Assembly: GCA_003545155.1 (NCBI GenBank)
Contig: DQCH01000007.1
Span: forward strand, 1 to 7,097
DNA length: 7,097 bases
Origin: Candidatus Acetothermia bacterium
GTDB taxonomy: Bacteria; Bipolaricaulota; Bipolaricaulia; UBA7950; UBA9294
Reading direction: 5' to 3'
Shown: positions 1 to 5,461 of the stretch, in pieces
Position numbering within the stretch: the first letter of the stretch is position 1
How the letters are laid out: each line of letters starts with the position of its first letter
The notes under the pieces: generated by a model
Database searches by the model: none
Seen by the model: only the letters and a program-made list of their open reading frames with translations
What the model was told of the DNA's origin: nothing
Made by a program: the position numbers and the translations under genes

Positions 1-20
1 GCTACATCAAACTGCAACAT
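1..20 (-). CDS. Possible start of a further minus-strand gene, cut by the window edge
   Basis: Inside the repeat, a GGAG (33-30) lies 9 nt before an ATG (20-18) that opens the frame MLQFDVA. The copy at 6107 has the same spacing and the same six codons, with a TTG/CTG silent difference at codon 2. That fits coding sequence, but only six codons are visible here. It would follow the HEPN gene by about 50 nt on the same strand. Function unknown. Confidence 0.2.
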
Positions 21-86
21 AAGGACCAACTCCGCTTAGCCCTTTAGGTTTTTGCCTTTCAATGCCCCTTTAGCTTGCTGCGGGGT
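1..86 (-). repeat. Left copy of an ~85-bp dispersed inverted repeat
   Basis: Read on the minus strand, this stretch matches 6044-6126 of the plus strand. The distal 34 bases (1-34 here) differ at one position only. The proximal part is looser, with small indels, but keeps blocks such as ACCCCGCAGCAAG and AAAGGCAAAAA. The match runs to the first base of the window, so the repeat may continue outside. The proximal end encodes the last residues of the HEPN protein and its stop codon. No transposase is visible. It could be the end of an insertion element, a repeated gene start or an intergenic repeat family. Confidence 0.75.
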
Positions 87-483
87 CCTTTTTCGCCCCT
101 TTGGAAATTCCCAAAGGTTCTCGTAATCGGGAGCACCACTGCCGCATGGCCTCAACTGCTTGCATAGCATCCTGTTTGGAGGCTGCTTCACCCGAATAGT
201 GAAGCTCTGCGGCAAAAAGTGATAGTCTCTTTAGGGAGTCACTCAAAGCTTCCCACTCAGGATACGTTGGAAGAAGAGGCTCCGCCAGAGAGGATAAATC
301 GTGAGTTTTGTGGAAAGGAATACGTTTTTGCTGGAGTATTGCTTTCAGATACTTCTCCACAGATTGTTGGGCATGGAGACATACAGCGTCCCAGTTGGGT
401 CTATCTGTCACCACAGCTTCCCGCTCGGCGGTACGAATATCTGCTTCTGCTTTTTCTATCCACTCACGAACGAGCTCGTTCAT
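70..483 (-). CDS. HEPN-domain toxin of an MNT/HEPN pair
   Basis: The 137-residue protein has the HEPN helical bundle pattern: an N-terminal helix (EWIEKAEADIRTAE, about 7-20), the HAQQSVEKYLKAIL helix (37-50), then RIPFHKTHDL with R54 and H61 spaced as in the R-x4-6-H motif of HEPN ribonucleases. HEPN toxins of this kind cleave cellular RNA and are neutralised by the partner MNT protein. Its ATG overlaps the MNT stop codon by 4 nt (ATGA), implying translational coupling. After H61 the sequence is D-L; the tyrosine of the R-x4-H-x-Y motif that MNT partners AMPylate in the HepT family is absent, so neutralisation may work differently. The last codons (KKDPAAS) lie in the repeat at 1-86, so the C-terminus may have been reshaped by it. 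An HEPN protein is clear; toxicity is inferred. Confidence 0.88.
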   Translation of the reverse strand: MNELVREWIEKAEADIRTAEREAVVTDRPNWDAVCLHAQQSVEKYLKAILQQKRIPFHKTHDLSSLAEPLLPTYPEWEALSDSLKRLSLFAAELHYSGEAASKQDAMQAVEAMRQWCSRLREPLGISKGAKKDPAAS

Positions 484-800
484 AAAAGGACCTTTCCTCT
501 CTCCATGATCTCCTTGAGAAAGAAGTCTCCTAGCTCAATTCGTCGTTGTAAATCAGAGGGACGCCGCACCAGGAGATCCAGCGGGAATGGGCTTTTCGTG
601 GATCGACGTATCTCATAGGATTTGTCCACCGGGCGGCCAACAAATTCCATCACCACCAGGAGATCCACGTCACTGTCAGGGGTCGCTTCACCGTAGGCAT
701 GGGAACCAAACAAGATGATCTGCTCGGGATGAAATTTCTCTGCAATCTCGCGGGAATACTTCTCTATTTCTTTCAGAGATATGTTAGGTGTCTTCTTCAT
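480..800 (-). CDS. MNT-domain nucleotidyltransferase, antitoxin
   Basis: A 106-residue minimal nucleotidyltransferase of the polymerase-beta superfamily. The catalytic signature G32-S33-x10-D44-x-D46 is present (FGSHAYGEATPDSDVDLLVV), and D75 in PLDLLV is the likely third metal-binding acidic residue, so the active site looks complete. Such proteins pair with HEPN toxins and, in the studied MntA/HepT system, AMPylate the toxin. I chose ATG at 800 because AAGGATC lies just before it and the family starts with a short helix before the GS motif. The frame stays open to 869, but that extension (MVRVGKKINR...) resembles nothing in the family. The HEPN gene follows with a 4-nt overlap. An A+T-rich tract at about 835-860 (minus-strand TAGAAT at 843-838) may hold the promoter, with no convincing -35. 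Confidence 0.88.
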   Translation of the reverse strand: MKKTPNISLKEIEKYSREIAEKFHPEQIILFGSHAYGEATPDSDVDLLVVMEFVGRPVDKSYEIRRSTKSPFPLDLLVRRPSDLQRRIELGDFFLKEIMERGKVLL

Positions 801-861
801 GTGATCCTTGGGATCTGATCTAAATCTTGTTCCTTGTATTCTATTTATTTTCTTACCCACC

Positions 862-1017
862 CTAACCACCTGAGATTATCATCCCTTGATCTTCACCTGC
901 ACCTACCACTTGTAGTACCTTAAGAACAGGATCTTCTACTCTCCCGGTAATGTCAAACCCCAACCTTCTCAAACGCTTAATCAGTTCGCGACGTGAAACA
1001 GGCGCGAGATCTGGCAT
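862..1017 (-). pseudogene. HicA-like N-terminus, truncated small ORF
   Basis: A 51-codon ORF opening MPDLAPVSRRELIKRLRRLGF. This looks like the first strand and helix of HicA mRNA-interferase toxins (typically a V-S-x-x-E-L-I-K-x-L-x-x-L-G-F opening). The rest of HicA, including the G-S/K-H catalytic histidine segment, is missing; instead it continues DITGRVEDPVLKVLQVVGAG and stops. No HicB partner is visible. AGAGG sits 9 nt upstream of the ATG, so a short peptide could still be made. It lies 61 nt before the MNT gene on the same strand. I read it as a decayed toxin remnant; the similarity rests on about 20 residues. Confidence 0.45.
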
Positions 1018-1039
1018 TTAGGCTGCCTCTTTCTCTCAT

Positions 1040-1123
1040 GTTGTGAAAACCACCCTTCACATCGTTTTTGGCGTGCTCAAGGTCTCCCTGCGCTATGTTC
1101 ATCCAGTCTGCACTTCGCTCTAT
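1040..1123 (-). pseudogene. HEPN N-terminal fragment with lost start codon
   Basis: The minus strand encodes IERSADWMNIAQGDLEHAKN followed by DVKGGFHN, the usual first helix of one HEPN subfamily (x-E-R-S-x-D-W-L-x-x-A-x-x-D-L-E-x-A). Where the start Met is expected the codon is ATA (1123-1121), preceded by an in-frame TGA. After FHN, where W-A-C-F-x-A-Q-Q would normally follow, the frame runs into unrelated sequence that overlaps the HicA-like ORF and soon stops. It differs from the intact HEPN at 70-483, so it is the remnant of a second, separate toxin module. Confidence 0.5.
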
Positions 1124-1306
1124 TTTAGCTCACCTTCGTTGCTTTACTCTATCTTGTCTGCTTGCGTCCTACAACCTGTTGCGCATCCCTCTCGGGGCTG
1201 ATGTGTAAGCAGCGTGACCTTCCGAGAAAAGCACCTTCATAGCCGAACTTTAGAGTTAAACCGGGCCTAGGGCGGTTCCTCCTCGCAGGAAAAACTCGTG
1301 TAATCC
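1124..1306. other. Gap with no recognisable gene
   Basis: About 180 bp between the toxin remnants and the 3' end of the permease gene. I see no RNA gene, no convincing terminator (only a poor palindrome around AACCGGGCCTAGGGCGGTT, 1259-1277, with no T-tract) and no protein similarity in any frame. Confidence 0.5.
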
Positions 1307-2056
1307 TTAAGAAAGGGCGCGGAACAGACTCAGGCCGCCCAGGATGAGCACGACGACTCCAATGACAAGGGTGAAGCTTCGTTCTGGAAGGCGCTTCACT
1401 GTGAAGGCAGCCAAGGGGACTGAGAGGACCGCACCCAAGAGCAGGGGCGGGGCGAGCGTCCACGAGGTCCCGGGTTTAAGGGCAAGGAAGGTTATAACTC
1501 CCACCAAACAGGTGAGGCCCTCGGCAAGGCTGGTAATCCCAATGGCACTCTTTGCTCCCACCCCGGAGACGATCTGGCCGGCGGTCACAAGCGGGCCATA
1601 GCCACCACCGGAGATCCCTTTGTTGAATGAAGCGACCGCTCCGATCCCCACAAGCCGCCCCCAGGAGAAAGAGAGCCCCCCTTTCCTTTTTAGGAGGATA
1701 AGAAAGCCCATAACAAGTACAACCACCGCGATATAGAGTTTGACCGTTCTTGCAGGTAAGCTCACCGCGAGGAACACAGCTGCCAACGCACCAACGACGC
1801 TCATTGCACTAAGGACGGCGGCAACCCTGAGGTCCTTGGAACCCCGCCTGAAGCTTACGTTTCCCACCCCGTGGTGCAGCCCCGCAGCGAGCAGGCCGGT
1901 TATAAGTTCGGAAAGCAAGATGGCTGGAACTACCTGAAGCGGAGAATAACCGAGTAAGAGCAGGATCGGTGTGAGGCTGGTGCCGTACCCCATCCCCAGG
2001 GTGGAATCCACATACTCTGCTGCCAACGCCAACGGCGCAAGATACCAGGCAAACAC
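1307..2056 (-). CDS. TauE/SafE family (DUF81) membrane permease
   Basis: A 249-residue, very hydrophobic protein with about eight membrane segments (roughly 1-13, 27-36, 43-60, 77-100, 105-123, 172-195, 200-218, 228-246). The family's internal duplication shows as two glycine-rich motifs: D17-STLGMGYGTSLTP near the start and N145-KGISGGGYGPLVT in the middle. TauE/SafE proteins move sulfur-containing anions (sulfite, sulfoacetate, possibly sulfate or thiosulfate) across the inner membrane. The start is GTG at 2056, with GGAAGGGAGAGG immediately upstream. The gene is divergent from the rhh-cysC-sat operon and appears to share an operator with it, which suggests a role in sulfate or sulfite transport, though the direction of transport cannot be told. 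The family call is firm; the substrate is inferred from context. Confidence 0.85.
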   Translation of the reverse strand: MFAWYLAPLALAAEYVDSTLGMGYGTSLTPILLLLGYSPLQVVPAILLSELITGLLAAGLHHGVGNVSFRRGSKDLRVAAVLSAMSVVGALAAVFLAVSLPARTVKLYIAVVVLVMGFLILLKRKGGLSFSWGRLVGIGAVASFNKGISGGGYGPLVTAGQIVSGVGAKSAIGITSLAEGLTCLVGVITFLALKPGTSWTLAPPLLLGAVLSVPLAAFTVKRLPERSFTLVIGVVVLILGGLSLFRALS

Positions 2057-2071
2057 TACCTCTCCCTTCCT

Positions 2072-2093
2072 ATGTACTCCAAAAAGAGTACAT
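2072..2093. promoter_or_regulatory. Operator copy 1 (permease side)
   Basis: A perfect palindrome with 8-bp arms, ATGTACTC (2072-2079) and GAGTACAT (2086-2093), around CAAAAA. Its 16-bp core TACTCCAAAAAGAGTA (2075-2090) matches the core at 2164-2179 at 14 of 16 positions with the same TACT-N8-AGTA spacing. It begins 2 bp after the permease -10 element and covers the expected transcription start, the normal place for a repressor site. Confidence 0.7.
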
Positions 2094-2095
2094 TC

Positions 2096-2124
2096 ATCAT
2101 ACCGCCTAAGAGGGTTCCTGTCAA
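2096..2124 (-). promoter_or_regulatory. Promoter of the permease gene
   Basis: On the minus strand TTGACA (2124-2119) and TATGAT (2101-2096) are separated by exactly 17 bp, an almost ideal sigma70-type promoter. The expected start is near 2089, inside operator copy 1 and about 33 nt before the GTG at 2056. Confidence 0.75.
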
Positions 2125-2138
2125 CTCTAATGAAAGGG

Positions 2139-2167
2139 TTGCTTTGCTTTTCGAAGTGAGTTATACT
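2139..2167 (+). promoter_or_regulatory. Promoter of the rhh-cysC-sat operon
   Basis: TTGCTT (2139-2144) and TATACT (2162-2167) are spaced by 17 bp. The -10 overlaps operator copy 2. The expected start is at about 2174, only about 5 nt before the ATG of the RHH gene, so the transcript would be nearly leaderless. Confidence 0.65.
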
Positions 2168-2180
2168 ACAAGAAGAGTAT
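2163..2180. promoter_or_regulatory. Operator copy 2 (operon side)
   Basis: ATACT (2163-2167) and AGTAT (2176-2180) form an inverted repeat with 8 bp between them. The core TACTACAAGAAGAGTA (2164-2179) is the second copy of the site at 2075-2090. It spans the -10 element, the presumed transcription start and the first bases of the ATG, so bound protein would block RNA polymerase. Confidence 0.65.
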
Positions 2181-2391
2181 GAGCAGCGATCGGGTAACGC
2201 TTAAGATTCCACGACCGCTCTACGAGCGGTTGGGTCAGGTGATCGAAGGGACGGGCTTTCGCTCGGTCAACGAGTTCGTGGTATATGTGCTGCGAGATAT
2301 CATGGCCGAGACCGACGAAACACCCGCTGCTCTCACGCCTCGTGAGGTGGAGCTCCTTCGCGAACGCCTTCGTAACCTCGGTTACCTGTAA
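2179..2391 (+). CDS. Ribbon-helix-helix (CopG-like) protein, putative sulfur-operon regulator
   Basis: A 70-residue protein with the RHH layout: beta strand RVTLKIP (5-11), helix A PLYERLGQVIEG (about 13-24), a G-F-R-S turn, and helix B SVNEFVVYVLRDIMAE (29-44). A C-terminal tail ends in RERLRNLGYL, a short helix seen at the ends of various bacterial proteins. RHH dimers bind DNA by placing their strand in the major groove at short half-sites; R5, T7 and K9 are the likely base-contacting face. It is the first gene of the operon, 22 nt before cysC, and the repeated palindrome lies on its own promoter and on the permease promoter. I infer an autorepressor of sulfate uptake and activation. The effector, if any, is unknown, and there is no obvious ligand domain. 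A purine-rich AGAAGAG precedes the ATG but would be mostly absent from the predicted transcript. Confidence 0.8.
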   Translation: MSSDRVTLKIPRPLYERLGQVIEGTGFRSVNEFVVYVLRDIMAETDETPAALTPREVELLRERLRNLGYL

Positions 2392-2413
2392 ACCACACAC
2401 TAGGGAGGACAGC

Positions 2414-2995
2414 ATGCAGCAAGGATTCGTGCTTTGGTTCACTGGGCTCTCCGCTTCCGGAAAGACGACGCTTGCCAAGTCCGTCGAGGAGGAATTGCGC
2501 AGACGCGGGTTTTCCTACGTGCAGCGACTCGATGGCGACGTGGTGCGCCAAGACCTCACCCGCGATCTGGGCTTCTCCAAGGAGGATCGGGATGAGAACA
2601 TCCGCCGCGTTACATTTGTTGCGGAGCTCCTTTCCAAAAACGGGGTAGCCACGACATGTTCGTTTATCTCTCCTTATCGGAAGGCACGTGCAAACGCCCG
2701 CGCTCGCTGTCACAATTTCATTGAGGTATACACATATTGCTCGTTGGAGATGCTGATAGAGCGCGATCCCAAGGGTCTTTACGCGAAAGCCCTCGCCGGA
2801 GAGATCACGGGATTCACCGGTATCAACGATCCCTATGAGGAACCAGAAAACCCGGATATCATCGTACATACGGACAAGGAGACCGTGGTGGAGTCAACGG
2901 AGGTGATCCTCCGCCACCTGGAGCAGCAGGGGCTCATCCCGCCAGCACGGCGGAGCGCCAAGGCAGCGCAAGCCTCAAGGAGGGAGGTAGTATGA
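2414..2995 (+). CDS. cysC: Adenylylsulfate (APS) kinase
   Basis: A 193-residue cytoplasmic kinase that makes PAPS from APS and ATP, the second step of sulfate activation. It carries the Walker A loop GLSASGKTT (11-19), the LDGD motif (39-42), DLGFSKEDRDENIRR (51-65), the ISPYR segment (85-89) with the serine typical of the family, RDPKGLYAKALAGEI (117-131) and FTGINDPYE (134-142), so all APS kinase blocks are present. The start is ATG at 2414, 5 nt after GGAGG (2404-2408) and just before the P-loop strand; the longer frame back to 2285 overlaps the RHH gene and is non-homologous. Its last bases overlap the sat start (ATGA), so the two are translationally coupled. The C-terminal tail after about 175 (PPARRSAKAAQASRR) is basic and probably disordered. 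Confidence 0.96.
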   Translation: MQQGFVLWFTGLSASGKTTLAKSVEEELRRRGFSYVQRLDGDVVRQDLTRDLGFSKEDRDENIRRVTFVAELLSKNGVATTCSFISPYRKARANARARCHNFIEVYTYCSLEMLIERDPKGLYAKALAGEITGFTGINDPYEEPENPDIIVHTDKETVVESTEVILRHLEQQGLIPPARRSAKAAQASRREVV

Positions 2996-4143
2996 TCGCC
3001 CCCCACGGTGAAACGTTGGTGCAGTTGATCTTAAAGGGAAAAGAACGAGACGAGTGGCTGAGAAGAGTGCAGGAGCTTCCAGCGATACCCCTTTCTCCTT
3101 TTGCCCTGTCCGAGCTTGACAATATCGCCTGTGGCCTCTATAGCCCGCTTGAAGGTTTCATGACTTCTGAGGCTTACCAGAGCGTCATTGAGAAGATGCG
3201 CCTTCCTGATGGTACAGTTTGGCCAATTCCGATCGTCCTTCCTATTGAAGGTGATCTTGCTAGAGCCCTTGACCACGAGCAGTGGGTCTCCTTGCAAGGG
3301 GAGGATGATGTCTATTATGGCGTGATGAAGGTCGAGGATATCTTCGCCCGAGAAACAGATCGTGAAGCCCAAGCCGTCTATGGAACAACTGATAAGAATC
3401 ATCCCGGGGTGGCTCGACTCTACAACCAACCGCAGAGCCTGGTCGGCGGCGAGATTCGTCTTCTTTCCCGCGCTCCGATCAACATCGCGGCAGACTACCA
3501 CTTTGACCCGATAAAGACGCGAGAGCTGTTCCAGGACAAGGGTTGGGAGACGATCGTTGCCTTTCAGACTCGCAACCCCATCCACCGTGCTCACGAGTAC
3601 CTGCAAAAGTGCGCGCTTGAAGTGGTGGACGGCCTGTTCATAAATCCCCTGATCGGAGCGACAAAGGAAGGAGATATCCCTGCTGCGGTGCGCATGGACT
3701 GCTACCACACGCTAGTAGAGAACTACTTTCCGCGGGAGCGGGTGCTCCTGGGGACCTTCCCTGCCCCTATGCGCTATGCCGGACCGCGGGAGGCGATCTT
3801 CCACGCTATCTGCCGGTTAAACTACGGCTGCACACACATCATCATCGGCCGTGATCACGCCGGCGTGGGCGATTACTACGGCACCTACGCGGCGCAGGAG
3901 ATCTTCGAGCGCTTTTCCCCTAAGGAGCTCGGCATCGTTTCATTGAAGTTTGAGCACGCTTTCTATTGCCAAAAGTGTGGCCAGATGGCGACGAGCAAGA
4001 CCTGCCCTCACTCTAACAAAGAGCACCTATTCCTCTCTGGTACCAAGGTGCGAGCGCTGCTTAGGGAAGGAAAAGACCTTCCCACTGAGTTCACCCGCCC
4101 AGAGGTGGCAAAGATCTTGGTAAAGGCGATGAGAACCAAGTGA
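2992..4143 (+). CDS. sat: Sulfate adenylyltransferase (ATP sulfurylase), single-chain type
   Basis: A 383-residue ATP sulfurylase forming APS and pyrophosphate from sulfate and ATP. Visible blocks are GLYSPLEGFM (48-57) in the N-terminal PUA-like domain, the nucleotide-binding QTRNPIHRAHE (192-202) and GRDHAGVG (286-293). A zinc knuckle follows, with C326, C329, C338 and a histidine (H340 or H345), as found in many bacterial and archaeal Sat proteins. Length and motifs fit the Sat type, not the CysD/CysN heterodimer. The strong AGGAGGGAGGT (2978-2988) lies inside the end of cysC. There is no fused APS kinase; that activity is the separate upstream gene. Pulling the reaction forward would rely on CysC and a pyrophosphatase. 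No APS or PAPS reductase is in the window, so the later route (assimilation or sulfonation) is not shown. Confidence 0.97.
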   Translation: MIAPHGETLVQLILKGKERDEWLRRVQELPAIPLSPFALSELDNIACGLYSPLEGFMTSEAYQSVIEKMRLPDGTVWPIPIVLPIEGDLARALDHEQWVSLQGEDDVYYGVMKVEDIFARETDREAQAVYGTTDKNHPGVARLYNQPQSLVGGEIRLLSRAPINIAADYHFDPIKTRELFQDKGWETIVAFQTRNPIHRAHEYLQKCALEVVDGLFINPLIGATKEGDIPAAVRMDCYHTLVENYFPRERVLLGTFPAPMRYAGPREAIFHAICRLNYGCTHIIIGRDHAGVGDYYGTYAAQEIFERFSPKELGIVSLKFEHAFYCQKCGQMATSKTCPHSNKEHLFLSGTKVRALLREGKDLPTEFTRPEVAKILVKAMRTK

Positions 4144-4225
4144 AAAGCTTCCCCTAAGTGGTCTTGACTGCGCTAAAAAATTGAGCAAGTTGCTATTGCA
4201 TGAGTGGTAGGTCGAAGGAACTCCT

Positions 4226-4254
4226 TTGTTTGTCCCTGTTGTTGTACTTATAGT
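4226..4254 (+). promoter_or_regulatory. Candidate promoter P1 for fbp-hpt
   Basis: TTGTTT (4226-4231) and TATAGT (4249-4254) with a 17-bp spacer, in the 198-bp gap between sat and fbp. It would give a 5' leader of roughly 80 nt. Confidence 0.45.
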
Positions 4255-4271
4255 GTAGCTGAGAATATAAT
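4242..4271 (+). promoter_or_regulatory. Candidate promoter P2 for fbp-hpt
   Basis: TTGTAC (4242-4247) and a perfect TATAAT (4266-4271) with an 18-bp spacer. It overlaps P1, so only one of the two may be used. No clear terminator for sat is visible in 4144-4225, so some read-through from the sulfur operon is possible. Confidence 0.45.
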
Positions 4272-4341
4272 CCGGTATGTAGTCAGCGAGAGCATTGGCT
4301 GTTCAGCTACGCAAACCCACTCACTGGGAGGTTCGAGAAGA

Positions 4342-5442
4342 ATGAAGATCACGTTGACCGCGATTAAGGCCGACATTGGAAGTATCGGCGGGCACATCAC
4401 CCCGAGCAAGGAGCTCCTTGCGAGGGTGGAAGAGGTCATTGCAGAGGGAGGCAAGGGCCTGATCTTCGATCACTTCATCGGCCACACCGGGGACGACATA
4501 GCCATCCTCCTTACCCACGAGCAGGGGACGGGGAGAGAAGAGGTCCATCGCCTGGCGTGGGAGGCATTTCAGGCTGGGACGAAGGTCGCCAGGGAACAGG
4601 GGCTGTACGGTGCGGGGCAGGATCTGCTCAAGGACGCCTTCTCTGGGAACGTGCGCGGGTTGGGGCCAGGGGTCGCTGAGATGACCTTCGAGGAGCGGAC
4701 AAACGAGCCTTTCCTCTTGTTTGCTGCCGATAAGACCGAACCAGGCGCCTACAACCTTCCGCTCTACCTGGCGTTCGTCGACCCGATGTACAACGCTGGC
4801 CTGATCCTCTCCCCAGCGGTGGGAAAAGGGTTCACTTTCGTTGTGATGGATGTTGCGCACACGGAAGGGGACCGGGTGATCGAGCTTAACACCCCAGAGG
4901 AGGCCTATGACCTCGCGGCGCTTTTGCGCGACAACGGGCGCTTTGTGGTGGAGACGATCCGCTCCCGCGCCGACGGGGAGCAGGCCGTTGCCTGCAGCAC
5001 CACACGGCTGCGCAACATCGCCGGCAAATACGTGGGCAAGGACGATCCGATCATGCTCGTCCGCACCCAGAAGAACTTCCCAGCGACCGGGGAGGTCCTC
5101 GCCCCGTTCGAGATCGGGCACCTCGTCGCCGGGTTTATGCGCGGAAGCCATACCGGCCCGTTGATGCCCGTGAAGGCGAGGACCGGCATCTCCTTCTTCG
5201 ACGGCCCACCAATCGTCTCTTGTCTTGCCTTTTGTGTACACGAGGGGAGGCTAACCGAGTCGGCCGACGCGTTCGACCACCCGTATTGGGATTGGATCAG
5301 AAACAGGGTCGCGGAGAAGGCACACGACATCCGAGCACAGGGGTTCTCCGGGCCGGCTATGCTTCCCTACGCCGACCTCGAGTACGGGGGGATCACGCAG
5401 AGGATGGAGAAGCTGGAGGGGCGTTTTCACGTACGCGATTGA
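4342..5442 (+). CDS. fbp: Fructose-1,6-bisphosphate aldolase/phosphatase (archaeal type, class V)
   Basis: A 366-residue bifunctional enzyme that condenses triose phosphates to fructose-1,6-bisphosphate and then removes the 1-phosphate, making gluconeogenesis one-way. The invariant start KADIGSIGGH (9-18) supplies D11 and H18, and HTGDD (48-52, with D51 and D52) is the next metal-binding motif. Y230 and K233 (KYVGK) match the aldolase tyrosine and Schiff-base lysine of archaeal enzymes, and Y348 (LEYGG) matches the mobile-loop tyrosine. I start at ATG 4342, 9 nt after GGGAGGT, because the family begins M-K-I-T; the frame open back to 4204 adds a Cys-rich non-homologous stretch. A TTG-started phosphoribosyltransferase follows after 19 nt. 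This enzyme is typical of archaea and deep-branching, often thermophilic bacteria. Confidence 0.97.
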   Translation: MKITLTAIKADIGSIGGHITPSKELLARVEEVIAEGGKGLIFDHFIGHTGDDIAILLTHEQGTGREEVHRLAWEAFQAGTKVAREQGLYGAGQDLLKDAFSGNVRGLGPGVAEMTFEERTNEPFLLFAADKTEPGAYNLPLYLAFVDPMYNAGLILSPAVGKGFTFVVMDVAHTEGDRVIELNTPEEAYDLAALLRDNGRFVVETIRSRADGEQAVACSTTRLRNIAGKYVGKDDPIMLVRTQKNFPATGEVLAPFEIGHLVAGFMRGSHTGPLMPVKARTGISFFDGPPIVSCLAFCVHEGRLTESADAFDHPYWDWIRNRVAEKAHDIRAQGFSGPAMLPYADLEYGGITQRMEKLEGRFHVRD

Positions 5443-5461
5443 GCCCAGGAGGAAGTCAGGA

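Noticed and set aside
1149..1463. 104-codon minus-strand ORF overlapping the permease end
   Set aside because: It overlaps the permease frame on the same strand for about half its length and has a composition unlike real proteins.
2333..3708. Minus-strand frames at 2333-2869 and 3031-3708
   Set aside because: Both are antisense to cysC and sat, with no protein features and no ribosome-binding sites.
4204..4341. N-terminal extension of fbp from GTG 4204
   Set aside because: It has no family similarity, crosses both promoter candidates, and the ATG at 4342 has a good ribosome-binding site and the conserved N-terminus.
4321..5241. 306-codon minus-strand open frame
   Set aside because: It lies wholly antisense to fbp, which has full family motifs; its translation shows no domain and is typical of the antisense of G+C-rich coding DNA.
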